Below, piece by piece: positions 11,101-19,542 of a DNA stretch of 64,000 bases. The notes beneath the pieces were generated by a model. It was not told the origin of the DNA, made no database searches, and worked only from the letters and a program-made list of their open reading frames with translations. Location of the stretch: positions 558,001 through 622,000 of the forward strand of contig CAVQRC010000004.1 of the NCBI GenBank assembly GCA_963715045.1. The letters are read 5' to 3'. Numbering within the stretch: position 1 is the first letter of the stretch; each line of letters begins with the position of its first letter. The position numbers and the translations under genes were made by a program. Source of the stretch: CAVQRC01 sp963715045 (GTDB lineage Bacteria > Planctomycetota > Planctomycetia > Pirellulales > Lacipirellulaceae).

Positions 11101-11563
11101 GACATACAACCAGAAGGATTACCCGGTCCAGAACGCCGTCGACGGGAAGCTGGATAACTCAGGCTGGGCGATACACCCCCAAGTGGGTCAGAACCAGACG
11201 GCCACGTTCGAGTTTTCGGAACCGGTTCATTTCGAGGGCGGTACTCGGCTGGTCGTCGTGATCGACCAGCGTCACGACACGGGCACGCACGGGCTGGGCC
11301 GCTTTCGACTCTCGGTGACATCGGCCCCGCCCCCGATCGACGTGGATCGTCTCCCCGCAGAAATGCTGACCATCCTCCGGGTTCCGCCCCATTTGCGGAC
11401 CGATGAACAGCGGCAGCAACTCCTCGAGAGGTTTGTTCAGATGGATCCGCGGCTGCAGGAACTCGAGAACACCGCGGCCCTCGTGAAGGATCCCCGCCTG
11501 CTCGCGGTTCAGGATTTGAGCTGGGCCCTGATCAACAGCCCGGCGTTTCTGTTTAATCGCTGA
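8154..11563 (+). CDS. PSD1/DUF1549-DUF1553 secreted protein, frame broken near 8440
   Basis: A large exported protein of the planctomycete DUF1549/DUF1553 class. A signal peptide lies around residues 15-42 (MHDLRFPPIHCLLVATVM). An Ig-like segment follows (VSPAQVDLPDRFASVQLVV), then a PSC1-like cysteine motif CNAGTCHGSKEGKNGF, DUF1549 with CNKCHDHPFERW, and DUF1553 with FARSYVNRIWAYLMG. The first ~95 codons and the rest are in different frames. The switch falls in a run of five G at 8439-8443; one more G restores the continuous reading DDGGRVDATGLAWITEPSS and a 1136-residue protein. ATG 8154 overlaps the upstream stop (ATGA); ATG 8196 would give a more typical signal peptide. I think a consensus error is more likely than a real mutation. 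Confidence 0.85.
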
Positions 11564-11606
11564 GCATCCGCGTTCATCGCGGTGCGGCGGCGATTGTGAA
11601 CCTGTC

Positions 11607-11689
11607 TTAAGCACCTATCTCAGAACCTGAGTGAACGCGTCCCACGGCCGGGAAATTCGGTTGCTGAAACCAGCTTTGGGATCGGCTCT
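11607..11689 (+). repeat. 83-bp repeated leader element (copy 1)
   Basis: An 83-bp segment starting TTAAGCACCTATCTCAGAAC and ending ATCGGCTCT. A copy of the same length at 32911-32993 is about 83% identical by eye, with the block TCCCACGGCCGGG conserved exactly. This copy ends 76 bp before the ABC transporter start; the other ends 39 bp before fliD. Both have the same orientation as the downstream gene. Confidence 0.75.
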
Positions 11690-11765
11690 CAATCTCTGTC
11701 GCCCCGATCTCGAAACACGTACTCCGCACTCAGCATGAACGGGCTCGACGGAGTCCCTTGGCACC

Positions 11766-12704
11766 TTGTACTTACACACACGATCGTTGACCAAGCGGTA
11801 CGGGGCGGTCGCCGCGCTCGCGGACTGCGACCTTTCCGTTCATCAGGGCGAGGTCTTCGGCCTGCTGGGCCCGAACGGCGCAGGCAAGACGACCCTGCTG
11901 CGGCTCGTGCTCGGTTTTCTCCGTCCCACATCCGGCACCGCCCGCGTCGACAATCTCGACTGTTACGCCGATTCGGTCGCCGTTCGTCGTCGACTGGCGT
12001 ACCTGCCCGGCGATCCGAGATTGTTCCGACGCATGCGGGGCCGAGACGTACTCCGCTTCTTTGCCCGCCTCAGAAGCACCTTCTCGGCCGCAGATGCCTT
12101 CCGCCTGGCCGATCGGCTCGGACTCGAATGCAATCGTCGCGTTGCCAATATGTCGACCGGAATGCGGCAGAAGCTGGCGCTCACCATCGCGCTGACGCCC
12201 GACGTTCCGCTCGTGATTCTCGACGAGCCGACTTCGAACCTCGATCCCAACGTGCGGAGCGAAGTGGCGCGGCTCCTCCGCGAGGCCAGCCAGGGTGGAA
12301 AGACGGTCGTGTTCTCCTCGCACGTGCTGTCCGAGGTCGAAGACGTGTGCGATCGCGTCGCGATCATGAAGCAGGGTACGCTCGTCCACACGCAGGTGAT
12401 CGCCGATCTTCGCCGGCACCACCGGATCCGTGCCGAAGTCCTCCGAGCCATGGAACCGCCCCCGCCCGAGATTCGGCGGAAGCTGTCGGTTTACGCGGCC
12501 AGCAACAGCAGCGTCCGGATCGAGTCGCCCGGTGACCTCGCGCCGATCCTGGCCTGGCTCGCCAGCCAGCCAATCCAGGATCTCACCATCGAGCCCGTCG
12601 GCCTCAAGAGTGTGTACGAGCAGTTTCACCCCGCCAGTCCGGACGGCAGTTTCGCCGACCTGCACGAAACGGCCGCTGTCGGCGACGCCCGGGAGGCCTC
12701 CTAG
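11766..12704 (+). CDS. ABC transporter ATP-binding protein (ABC-2 type exporter)
   Basis: Cytoplasmic ATPase subunit of an ABC-2 exporter. Walker A is GPNGAGKTT near residue 36, the Q-loop region LGFLRPTSG, the signature NMSTGMRQKLAL (a variant of LSGGQ), Walker B LVILDEPTSNLD and the switch histidine SSHVLSEVED. The C-terminal ~90 residues form the accessory domain seen in CcmA/NatA-like subunits. The best start is TTG at 11766, 12 bases after GGAG; no ATG is available in frame nearby. The stop directly abuts the GTG of the permease gene, so the two form an operon. The substrate cannot be told from sequence. Confidence 0.9.
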   Translation: MYLHTRSLTKRYGAVAALADCDLSVHQGEVFGLLGPNGAGKTTLLRLVLGFLRPTSGTARVDNLDCYADSVAVRRRLAYLPGDPRLFRRMRGRDVLRFFARLRSTFSAADAFRLADRLGLECNRRVANMSTGMRQKLALTIALTPDVPLVILDEPTSNLDPNVRSEVARLLREASQGGKTVVFSSHVLSEVEDVCDRVAIMKQGTLVHTQVIADLRRHHRIRAEVLRAMEPPPPEIRRKLSVYAASNSSVRIESPGDLAPILAWLASQPIQDLTIEPVGLKSVYEQFHPASPDGSFADLHETAAVGDAREAS

Positions 12705-13559
12705 GTGCTCCGCGCCCTGTTACGGAAGTCGTTCGACGACAGTCGCTGGATCCTGCTTTCGGGGACGTGCACCCTGTTGGTGTTCGCCTGGAGCCAGGTC
12801 TGGCTCACGAGCCAGCTCGATACCCGCATGTTTCGCAAACTGTTGCGAGCGATGCCGGAGAACTTTCGCTCGATGTTGCCGAGCGGGATCGACATCGTCG
12901 CTTTGGCCGAGCCGGCCGGCCGCCTGGCGTGGGGTTTTGAGCATCCACTCGTGTGGGGCCTGGTGCTGTTCTGGGTGATCTCCCGCGGGTCGGACGTGAT
13001 TTCGGGAGAGCTGGGGCGGGGCACGTTGGAGATGATGCTCAGCCAGCCGATCCGTCGGCTCGATTGGCTGCTGTGCCATACGGCCGTGTCCGTGGCTGGG
13101 GTGATCACGCTGGCGGGCGCGTCGTGGTTGGGGCTCTACATCGGAATCCATACCGTGGAGCTGCTCGAGCCGATCGATGCCGCGTTGTTCTGGCCATCGG
13201 CCGTCAACTTGCTGGCGATGGGGCTGTTCGTGCTCGGGCTGGCAACACTGTTTTCGTCGTGGGACAGTTCGCGTACCCGCACGGTCGGCCTGACGGTCGG
13301 ATTCGTCGCGATTCAACTGCTTCAGACAATCGTGGGCAAGATGGCGCCGGAGGAGTATTACAACGTCAAGCGGCTGGACACGTGGGCGTTCTTTTCGCGG
13401 TTCGAGCCGGTTGTGATGATGAACAACTTCCGCATCGATGCTCCCGACAAGTGGGACACGTTTTTCGATTACAACGGTGAACTGTTCGTACTGGGACTGG
13501 TCGCGTTTGCGTTCGCCGCGGCCCGCTTTGTCCGCCGCGACCTGCCGGCCCCGCTGTAA
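12705..13559 (+). CDS. ABC-2 type transporter permease
   Basis: Membrane partner of the preceding ATPase, 284 residues. About six hydrophobic segments are visible, for example ILLSGTCTLLVFAWSQVW, LVWGLVLFWVI, VAGVITLAGASWLGLYIG, LLAMGLFVLGLATLF and a final LFVLGLVAFAFAAARF. The motif GELGRGTLEMMLSQPI(R) after the second helix is typical of ABC-2 permeases. The GTG start follows the preceding TAG with no gap. It is followed by a tandem-repeat/terminator block and a convergent gene, so the operon has two genes. Substrate unknown. Confidence 0.88.
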   Translation: MLRALLRKSFDDSRWILLSGTCTLLVFAWSQVWLTSQLDTRMFRKLLRAMPENFRSMLPSGIDIVALAEPAGRLAWGFEHPLVWGLVLFWVISRGSDVISGELGRGTLEMMLSQPIRRLDWLLCHTAVSVAGVITLAGASWLGLYIGIHTVELLEPIDAALFWPSAVNLLAMGLFVLGLATLFSSWDSSRTRTVGLTVGFVAIQLLQTIVGKMAPEEYYNVKRLDTWAFFSRFEPVVMMNNFRIDAPDKWDTFFDYNGELFVLGLVAFAFAAARFVRRDLPAPL

Positions 13560-13563
13560 GGCT

Positions 13564-14189
13564 GCTTTGCCGAAGCCCGGCTTTTTCGGTTGCGGAGCAT
13601 GGTTAGAATCGCCAAGCCGAAAGCCGGGATTCTTCGCGCTGCCAGACCGCGACGGATCCACGCGCGATGAGAAACGCCGGGAAGTCCGCAGCCACGCCAA
13701 CAACGCCGTGGTGGTACCGGCTGCGAAAAAAGCCCGGCTTCGCGCGTGGCAGCGTGTTGTCGGGCACGACCGGGAAGAAGCCGGGCTTTGCCGAAGCCCG
13801 GCTTTTTCGGTTGCGGAGCATGGTTAGAATCGCCAAGCCGAAAGCCGGGATTCTTCGCGCTGCCAGACCGCGACGGATCTACGCGCGATGAGAAACGTTG
13901 GGAAGTCCGCAGCCACGCCAACAACGCCGTGGTGGTACCGGCTGCGAAAAAAGCCCGGCTTTGCGCGTGGCAGCGTGTTGTCGGGCACGACCGGGAAGAA
14001 GCCGGGCTTTGCCGAAAGCCGGGATTCTTGCGCTGCCAGACCGCGACGGATCCACGCGCGATGAGAAACGCTGGGAAGTCCGCAGCCACGCCAACAACGC
14101 CGTGGTGGTACCGGCTGCGAAAAAAGCCCGGCTTCGCGCGTGGCAGCGTGTTGTCGGGCATGACCGGGAAGAAGCCGGGCTTTGCCGAA
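13564..14189. repeat. Tandem 221-bp repeat with internal hairpins
   Basis: Two copies of 221 bp (13564-13784, 13785-14005) are followed by a third of 173 bp (14006-14178) and the start of a fourth. The third copy lacks about 47 bp between two GCCGAA motifs, as expected from slippage or recombination at that short repeat. Each unit contains GAAAAAAGCCCGGCTTC and GAAGCCGGGCTTT, which can pair. The block fills the gap between two convergent genes. Open frames across it, on both strands, translate into the same repeating peptide and are not genes. Confidence 0.9.
13780..13807 (+). terminator. Intrinsic terminator inside the repeat
   Basis: A perfect 9-bp stem GCCGGGCTT/AAGCCCGGC closes a 5-nt loop and is followed by TTTTT. 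It lies downstream of the ABC permease. The first repeat copy begins in the second half of the same motif, so the permease mRNA should end within the array. Confidence 0.65.
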
Positions 14190-14198
14190 AGCGGGGCT

Positions 14199-15284
14199 TC
14201 ACAGGGCCTCGATGTACTTCACCATCTTCGACTCCAGCCACCGGATGTCCTTGCCGAACACGGACTGGAAGTCGCGGACCCGATCCGTCGCCGGGTAGTC
14301 GGTGAACATTTCGCGATCCGCCGATAACTCCAGGTACTTGAAAAAATTCCGCGACCGCGTTTCGCAGAGGAAGAATGTGACCGCCCAGGACTCGCAATAG
14401 GCCTGGGCCGAGTCCCGCCGAAACGGCTGATCCGACGCAATCAACTCCTGCAGATAGCCCGACTCGCGACTCTTCATGAAGTGTTTGAAGTCGCGGAGGC
14501 GACCCTCGTTGAATCGATCGCGTTGCGTCTGGTAAGACCTCGAATCCCACACGCCGCGGGCTTCGAACAATGTCGCGAGACCCTCGACGCACCACTGCGG
14601 AGCCGATGTGAACCGCGTGTGGATGCTCGTGTTGAACGCCATCTGATGCGTCGCCTCGTGCACGATCGTGTCGGCATTGTCCTGGCTGGTGCCACCCGCC
14701 GTGGTTAAGTCGTAGAGCATGATCCGATTCGAGCGGGGGTCGTAGTGCCCCAGCGTATTGGGCTGCAGCTTGCTCCCCTGCGTCGAGGCATAGCGATAGT
14801 AGTCGCGTTCACGGGGGAACACGATGGCCACCAGCGGGTACTGCGGTTCGCGGGGTTGAAATCCACGTACGCGAAAGTAGTGAATGAATGAGCGATAGAG
14901 CTTCTCGAACCGATCTGCCCAGTCCTCCCCGACTCCCCGCGGATGAACGACCATATAGTGCTGGGTGGTGGTGATATCCCAGCCCTTGCCGAATTCGCGG
15001 TACAGCGATGGCTTCATGTCCCGCATTTCGTAGCCAAAGAACCGCGGACTGGTTCTCTGGGACTCCTTCGCCTGTTTGGGATTGAACTCGACGATCGAGC
15101 CATCGCGCGCCATCAGCAGCATCTGGTGATTGTTCCACCACAAGGGGCGACCTTCGACCATCTCACCGTCGACGCGGGCCCGCATCATGAATTTGGCAGG
15201 GCCGGCTCCCCGTGTGACACCCGACATGGTGAGCAGCAATGCCGCCAACCACACGATTCGCTGCCCGGCGAAAATGCTCTGCAT
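14199..15284 (-). CDS. DUF1570 secreted zinc-peptidase-like protein
   Basis: An exported protein of 361 residues with a signal peptide (GQRIVWLAALLLTMSGVTRG). A gluzincin-like active site is visible: HEATHQMAFN (HExxH) and, ~25 residues later, CVEGLATLFE, which supplies the third ligand. This arrangement is typical of DUF1570, a family frequent in planctomycetes. ATG 15284 is preceded by GAGGGA at suitable spacing; an ATG at 15311 would put the Shine-Dalgarno inside the gene. It converges on the ABC exporter across the 221-bp tandem repeat. Peptidase activity is inferred from the motif only; no substrate can be proposed. Confidence 0.8.
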   Translation of the reverse strand: MQSIFAGQRIVWLAALLLTMSGVTRGAGPAKFMMRARVDGEMVEGRPLWWNNHQMLLMARDGSIVEFNPKQAKESQRTSPRFFGYEMRDMKPSLYREFGKGWDITTTQHYMVVHPRGVGEDWADRFEKLYRSFIHYFRVRGFQPREPQYPLVAIVFPRERDYYRYASTQGSKLQPNTLGHYDPRSNRIMLYDLTTAGGTSQDNADTIVHEATHQMAFNTSIHTRFTSAPQWCVEGLATLFEARGVWDSRSYQTQRDRFNEGRLRDFKHFMKSRESGYLQELIASDQPFRRDSAQAYCESWAVTFFLCETRSRNFFKYLELSADREMFTDYPATDRVRDFQSVFGKDIRWLESKMVKYIEAL

Positions 15285-15498
15285 GTTCGTCAAATCCCTC
15301 ACAACAACCATCGCAATTGAAGAAATTGGAACTCTTGGGGAAGTCTAGCTCAGCTTCACGCAGGCCATCGGGCGACGCGGGCTGTCTGAGGGTGCCGACC
15401 TGAGATTTCAGCGGCCGAGAAGTTTCGCGCGATCGCCAGGACCGTTAAAATCGACTGGTCAGTCATCAGGACCTCTCGGCCAGCGAGGAGTGAAGGCG

Positions 15499-16452
15499 AT
15501 GCCACTCGAGCCGGAAGTCATCACGTTTCTGAAACAGTACTACAATCTCGGGTTCCCTCCCGTGCAGGAGTGCACGCCGGAGGAAGCGCGGCAGATGCTC
15601 CGGGTCAACTCGAACCTGGATGATCCGCGGGAAGAGGTGTTTCGCGTCACCGATGTCGACATTCCCACTCGCAGTGGTGGTGTCCGGGGGCGGCATTATC
15701 GGCCGTCGGCAGCGCCGTCGCTGGGCGGCATGATGTACTTCCACGGCGGCGGTTGGGTGTGTGGCGATCTCGATACGCACGACGCATTTTGTCGGCGTCT
15801 GGCCAACGCCTGCGGATTCTCGGTCGTCTCGGTCGATTACCGGCGGGCTCCGGAAACGAGTTTTCCCGGCGGGACAGAAGATTGCTTCGACGCCACGCAG
15901 TGGGCGCGTGAGCAGGCAGCCGAACTGGGGATCGATCCGGCGCGACTGGTCATTTGCGGCGACAGCGCGGGCGGCAACATCGCGGCGGGGGTGACCTTGC
16001 TGAGTCGCGATCGCGAGCAACCGTTGCCGGCGCTGCAGGTTCTCCTGTATCCCGTGGTCGACGCCGACTTTCAGCGGTCTTCCTACAAGGAATTTGCGGA
16101 GGGGTACTTGCTCACCCGCGACGCGATGAAGTGGTTCTGGGATTGTTACGTTCCAGACCATGGGGATCGACATTCTGCCATCGCGGCCCCACTGCGGGCG
16201 GAACATCTCGGAGGACTTCCCCCGGCGCTCGTGATCACGGCCGAATGCGACGTCCTCCGCGACGAAGGCAACGCGTTCGCCCAACGCCTCCGCGAAGCGG
16301 GAGGCGCGGTCGAGCACACGTGCTACGAGGGGATGATTCACGGATTTCTGAACCGGTTCCAACTGTTCGCTGCGGCCCGCACCGCGATCGATCAGATCGC
16401 CGCAGCGGTTGCCCGGTTGGAGTGCGGGCCGCGGGGGCGAATAGGCGAATAG
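15499..16452 (+). CDS. Alpha/beta hydrolase, hormone-sensitive lipase family
   Basis: A cytoplasmic esterase/lipase-like enzyme of 317 residues. The HSL signature MYFHGGGWVCGD forms the oxyanion hole. The nucleophile is Ser in CGDSAGGN, the acid is Asp in AECDVLRDEG, and the histidine is in MIHGFLNRF, so the triad is complete. There is no signal peptide. ATG 15499 has AGGAG eight bases upstream; a GTG at 15490 would overlap that site. Natural substrates are probably short-chain esters, but this is a family-level statement. It stands alone between the DUF1570 gene (divergent) and the isomerase-like gene. Confidence 0.88.
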   Translation: MPLEPEVITFLKQYYNLGFPPVQECTPEEARQMLRVNSNLDDPREEVFRVTDVDIPTRSGGVRGRHYRPSAAPSLGGMMYFHGGGWVCGDLDTHDAFCRRLANACGFSVVSVDYRRAPETSFPGGTEDCFDATQWAREQAAELGIDPARLVICGDSAGGNIAAGVTLLSRDREQPLPALQVLLYPVVDADFQRSSYKEFAEGYLLTRDAMKWFWDCYVPDHGDRHSAIAAPLRAEHLGGLPPALVITAECDVLRDEGNAFAQRLREAGGAVEHTCYEGMIHGFLNRFQLFAAARTAIDQIAAAVARLECGPRGRIGE

Positions 16453-16538
16453 GCGAGTAAATAGATGGGCGGATGGGCCGATCGTGGCTGACACTTCGGG
16501 ACTACTCAGCCGGCCCCCGGTAATCGATACTACGGTCC

Positions 16539-17483
16539 ATGAAAAACTTCCATCGAAGAGCTTTTATCGGCGGGGCGGCGGCGGTTGGCGCCACCGCGAT
16601 CGGACTTCCCACCGCGATCCCCCAACCGGTTGTTGTGGATGCTGGGAACTCCAGGCCCAACCGGATTGCCGTCTCGACGTACTCCTATTGGAGATATCGC
16701 CAGGATACGCGGCTCCCGATTGCCGAGTGCATCGATCTGGCTGCCGAGGCAGGATTCGACGGCGTCGAGATTCTCCACGTCCAGATGCAGGACGAGTCCA
16801 ACGCCCACCTGCAAATGCTCAAGCAACGCGCGTTCCGCCACGGTCTCGATTTGTGCGGCTTCTCGACGCATCAAGGTTTTGTTTCACCGGATGCCGAGGT
16901 GCGACAGAAAAACATCGAACACACACAGCATTGCATCGAACTGGCCTATCGGTTGGGGATCCCCACGATCCGCGTGAACACGGGTCGCTGGGGGACGATC
17001 AAGAGTTTCGACGAGCTCATGAAGAACAAGGGCATCGAGCCGAAACTCGAGGGCTACACGGTCGACGAAGGGTTTGGGTGGGTCGTCGACAGTCTCGAAG
17101 AGTGTCTTCCCAAAGCCGAGGAGTGCGGCGTCGTGCTGGGCCTCGAGAATCATTGGGGGCTCGGTCGTACTGCGGCGGGCGTGCTGCGGATTGTCAACGC
17201 GATCGATTCGCCGTGGCTGCGGGTGACGCTCGACACGGGGAATTTCTTCGACGACAAGTACGAGCAGATTGAAGCGCTCGCGCCCGAGGCGGTGTACGTG
17301 CAGGCCAAGACCTACTACGGCGGCGGCACGTGGTACACCCTCGATCTCGACTACGACCGGATCGCCGCGATCCTCAAGCGGCACCATTACGGCGGCTACA
17401 TCTCGCTCGAATTCGAGGGAAGTGAGGATCACCGCACGGCGATCCCCAAGAGCCTGGCGATGCTCCGGCAGGCGTTTGCCTGA
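16539..17483 (+). CDS. Tat-exported sugar phosphate isomerase/epimerase-like TIM barrel
   Basis: A 314-residue protein of the AP-endonuclease-2/xylose-isomerase-like fold. The N-terminus has a twin-arginine signal (RRAFIGGAAAVGATAIG). The barrel shows VSTYSYWRY, GFDGVEILHVQM, CGFSTHQGF, IRVNTGRWG, VLGLENHWG, VTLDTGNFF, VYVQAKTYYGGG and YISLEFEGSED. The conserved E, D, H and E residues of the metal site are present. Related secreted planctomycete proteins are annotated as hydroxypyruvate isomerase-like, but the true substrate is unknown. Transport in folded form fits the Tat signal. It is followed by another Tat-exported hydrolase on the same strand 97 bp away. Confidence 0.85.
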   Translation: MKNFHRRAFIGGAAAVGATAIGLPTAIPQPVVVDAGNSRPNRIAVSTYSYWRYRQDTRLPIAECIDLAAEAGFDGVEILHVQMQDESNAHLQMLKQRAFRHGLDLCGFSTHQGFVSPDAEVRQKNIEHTQHCIELAYRLGIPTIRVNTGRWGTIKSFDELMKNKGIEPKLEGYTVDEGFGWVVDSLEECLPKAEECGVVLGLENHWGLGRTAAGVLRIVNAIDSPWLRVTLDTGNFFDDKYEQIEALAPEAVYVQAKTYYGGGTWYTLDLDYDRIAAILKRHHYGGYISLEFEGSEDHRTAIPKSLAMLRQAFA

Positions 17484-17580
17484 ACACGACCTCCGCGAGC
17501 GACCGCGTCCGTCTGACAGCCACACCAGCCAGCCACTTCGAGCGGCAGATCACGTCTTCAGCCAGAGAGAGAAGTCCATC

Positions 17581-18549
17581 ATGTCTCACCCCATTCCACG
17601 TCGCACTTTTCTGGCCGCTTCGGCCGCGCTCGCAGGAGGTGTCCAGGTGACAACGCAAGAGAGTCGGGCGAACGAATCTGAAAATCAGTCCAGCCAGCGG
17701 CCATTGATCATCTCGACCTGGCGATTCGGGCTCCAGGGCAACGCGGCCGCCCGAGATACACTCGAGAACAAGGGAACCACCCTCGATGCGGTCGAACAGG
17801 GGATTCGCGTCGTCGAGTCACTCGGAGGATCCTCCGTCGGCCTCAGCGGGGCCCCGAATGCGGCCGGCTATGTCCAGCAGGACGCCTGCATCATGCACGG
17901 CCCGCAGCAACAGGCCGGCAGCGTGGCCGGCGTCGAGGGGGTCGTCCATCCGATTTCCGTCGCCAGGAAGGTCATGGAGGAAACCGATCACGTGATGATC
18001 GTTGGCGAAGGGGCCCGCTGGTTCGCCCAGGAGCAGGGGCTCGAAACGATCGACGCCGCCGGGTACGAACCCAAGAAAGATGCCTGGCGGAAACGGGAAC
18101 AGGCGGCTGCCGCCCCGGCGAAGAAAGACGCCGACAATCATGACACGATTGCTCTGCTGGTCCTGGGCGAAGACGGCACGATATCGGGCGGTTGTTCCAC
18201 GAGCGGCAGGGCCGGCAAGCTGCCAGGTCGGGTCGGAGATTCGCCGATCATCGGCAGCGGCCTGTACGTCGACAACGAAGTCGGAGCGGCCGGAGCAACC
18301 GGCGTCGGTGAAAACGTGATGCGATATTGCGGGACGTTTCTGATCGTGGAATTGATGCGTGGCGGGCTCGCGCCGGCCGAGGCCTGTCGCCAGGCGATCG
18401 ACCGGATTGCCAGCGTCGACCCGCGGGGACGCAAGCTGGATATCTCCTTTGTCGCCCTCGACAAACAGGGTCGCTTCGGCGCCGCCAGCACCGGCAAATT
18501 CCCCTACGCGGTGACTTACCCCGGGGTACACCGCGTGTATCGGGTCTAG
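17581..18549 (+). CDS. Tat-exported N4-(beta-N-acetylglucosaminyl)-L-asparaginase (Ntn hydrolase)
   Basis: A 322-residue glycosylasparaginase / isoaspartyl-peptidase family member. It has a twin-arginine signal (RRTFLAASAALAGG), then the alpha chain beginning PLIISTWRFGLQGN. Family members are made as precursors that cleave themselves before a threonine; here that Thr is in DNHDTIALLVLGEDG, giving the new N-terminal nucleophile. The downstream GGCSTSGRAGKLPGRVGDSP and GVGENVMRY match the substrate pocket and the usual beta chain. It would hydrolyse the GlcNAc-Asn bond of glycopeptides outside the cytoplasm. GAGAGAGAAG precedes the ATG. It could be co-transcribed with the upstream Tat protein. 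Confidence 0.88.
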   Translation: MSHPIPRRTFLAASAALAGGVQVTTQESRANESENQSSQRPLIISTWRFGLQGNAAARDTLENKGTTLDAVEQGIRVVESLGGSSVGLSGAPNAAGYVQQDACIMHGPQQQAGSVAGVEGVVHPISVARKVMEETDHVMIVGEGARWFAQEQGLETIDAAGYEPKKDAWRKREQAAAAPAKKDADNHDTIALLVLGEDGTISGGCSTSGRAGKLPGRVGDSPIIGSGLYVDNEVGAAGATGVGENVMRYCGTFLIVELMRGGLAPAEACRQAIDRIASVDPRGRKLDISFVALDKQGRFGAASTGKFPYAVTYPGVHRVYRV

Positions 18550-18596
18550 AGTCGACTCGGGGACCTGCCCTCGTTGTTCTACAAATCACCGGCAGT

Positions 18597-18621
18597 CCCC
18601 CGGCAAAGCCAAAGCCGGGGG
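18597..18621 (+). terminator. GC hairpin after the asparaginase gene
   Basis: An 8-bp stem CCCCCGGC/GCCGGGGG with a 9-nt AAAGCCAAA loop lies 48 bp after the stop codon. There is no T run, so it may be a dispersed palindrome instead of a true terminator. Similar sequences occur at 19294-19312 and 50292-50310. Confidence 0.4.
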
Positions 18622-19131
18622 CTCCGGTTGATGGCCGCGGGGCGATTGTGATTCGGAGCCCTCGGCTGGGCCCCCGAAAATGTGAGTTTTTGGCGGGCCT
18701 TTTACGATTGCCGCGTCGATTCAAACGGTTCCGCTTGATCGCATCTGGGTGCCTTGGACGCAACCAGACCCCCGCGAGCCTGGGGGTCGATTGAACGAAG
18801 GTTTTCGGGCGTCGTTGCCGGTCGAGGCGATCCGCTCGAAGGCGGCGACTGCCGCGGGCGCTCGAGAGGAGCCTCTGAGCGAGTTGAAGCGGAGCCCACG
18901 GTTCCGCGCCCAGAACGCCTGCGCCAACCATCGTCGGCCAGGCAGGCGACGACTCGTCGCGGAGGCTCCTTTGGGTAGGTGAAAGTGGTCGGCTTCGCCG
19001 ACCGACTGATTCTCTCTCGTGATGCTGTTCGATCGTTCGCGAAGCGAACGATGCTGCTACGACACGTGAACCCTCTGCCTCGGCCTGCGAAACGCGTGCC
19101 GCCGCCGGGGTTCGTACTACGCCGCAGACAA

Positions 19132-19186
19132 CCGTGGGCTACGCGAAGCCTCGCCCGAGGCTCGTCATCGCTCGCCCACGGCTAAA
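19132..19186 (+). repeat. 55-bp dispersed element, copy A
   Basis: Begins CCGTGGGCTACGCG and ends GCCCACGGCTAAA, so its ends (CCGTGGG / CCCACGG) are inverted repeats. Copies occur at 50723-50778 (inverted) and 50976-51030 (direct). Confidence 0.75.
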
Positions 19187-19267
19187 TGCTGCCGCTGCTT
19201 CGCAGCTGTTCAACGCGCCGCGAATCCTCCGTGTGACTGGTTCGACGGAACAAAAACCGGATAAAAA

Positions 19268-19312
19268 CCCCCGATCAGTTTTCGGGGGCCCAGCCCTCGG
19301 CTTTGCCGGGGG
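19268..19312. repeat. Two adjacent GC hairpins
   Basis: CCCCCGA/TCGGGGG with a 7-nt loop (19268-19288) is followed by CCCTCGGC-TTT-GCCGGGGG (19294-19312). The second is the same palindrome that follows hppA at 50292-50310. Confidence 0.5.
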
Positions 19313-19542
19313 ATGGAGCTGCCGAAACCCTCGGCCCTCCGCTTTGCCAGGGGCTCGCAAGCCGGCAGGTTCTGCCGATCTCCGGCCGGTTCTGCCGTGA
19401 GCCGCGGCAACTGCCAGCACCGGGGATCGCCCATTTCTCGACGATTCGCGGTGAAACTCGGCTCGGCCTGCTTTCGGCACGGTGGTTGCATTCAGGAATT
19501 GCGATCGTACGCGGGGGGGCACACCTGCGGCGAAGCGATTCC

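Larger units (their letters stand above)
18550..19542. other. Repeat-rich non-coding stretch before the flagellar genes
   Basis: About 1 kb with no convincing gene; short frames on both strands overlap each other and lack family features. It holds a GC-rich hairpin (18597-18621), a region with TTCGCGAAGCGAACGAT palindromes near 19035, one copy of a 55-bp dispersed element (19132-19186), and two hairpins at 19268-19288 and 19294-19312. The palindromic content suggests accumulated REP-like elements. I see no clear promoter for flgF. Confidence 0.6.

Noticed and set aside
13564..14189. Tandem units considered as a CRISPR array
   Set aside because: Units are 221 bp and nearly identical throughout, without short repeats separated by unique spacers; no cas genes are present.
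13469..14595. Overlapping frames with repeated peptides such as KKPGFAEARLF or SRAFFAAGTTT on both strands
   Set aside because: They arise from the 221-bp tandem repeat, have no start signals and encode the same peptide in several frames.
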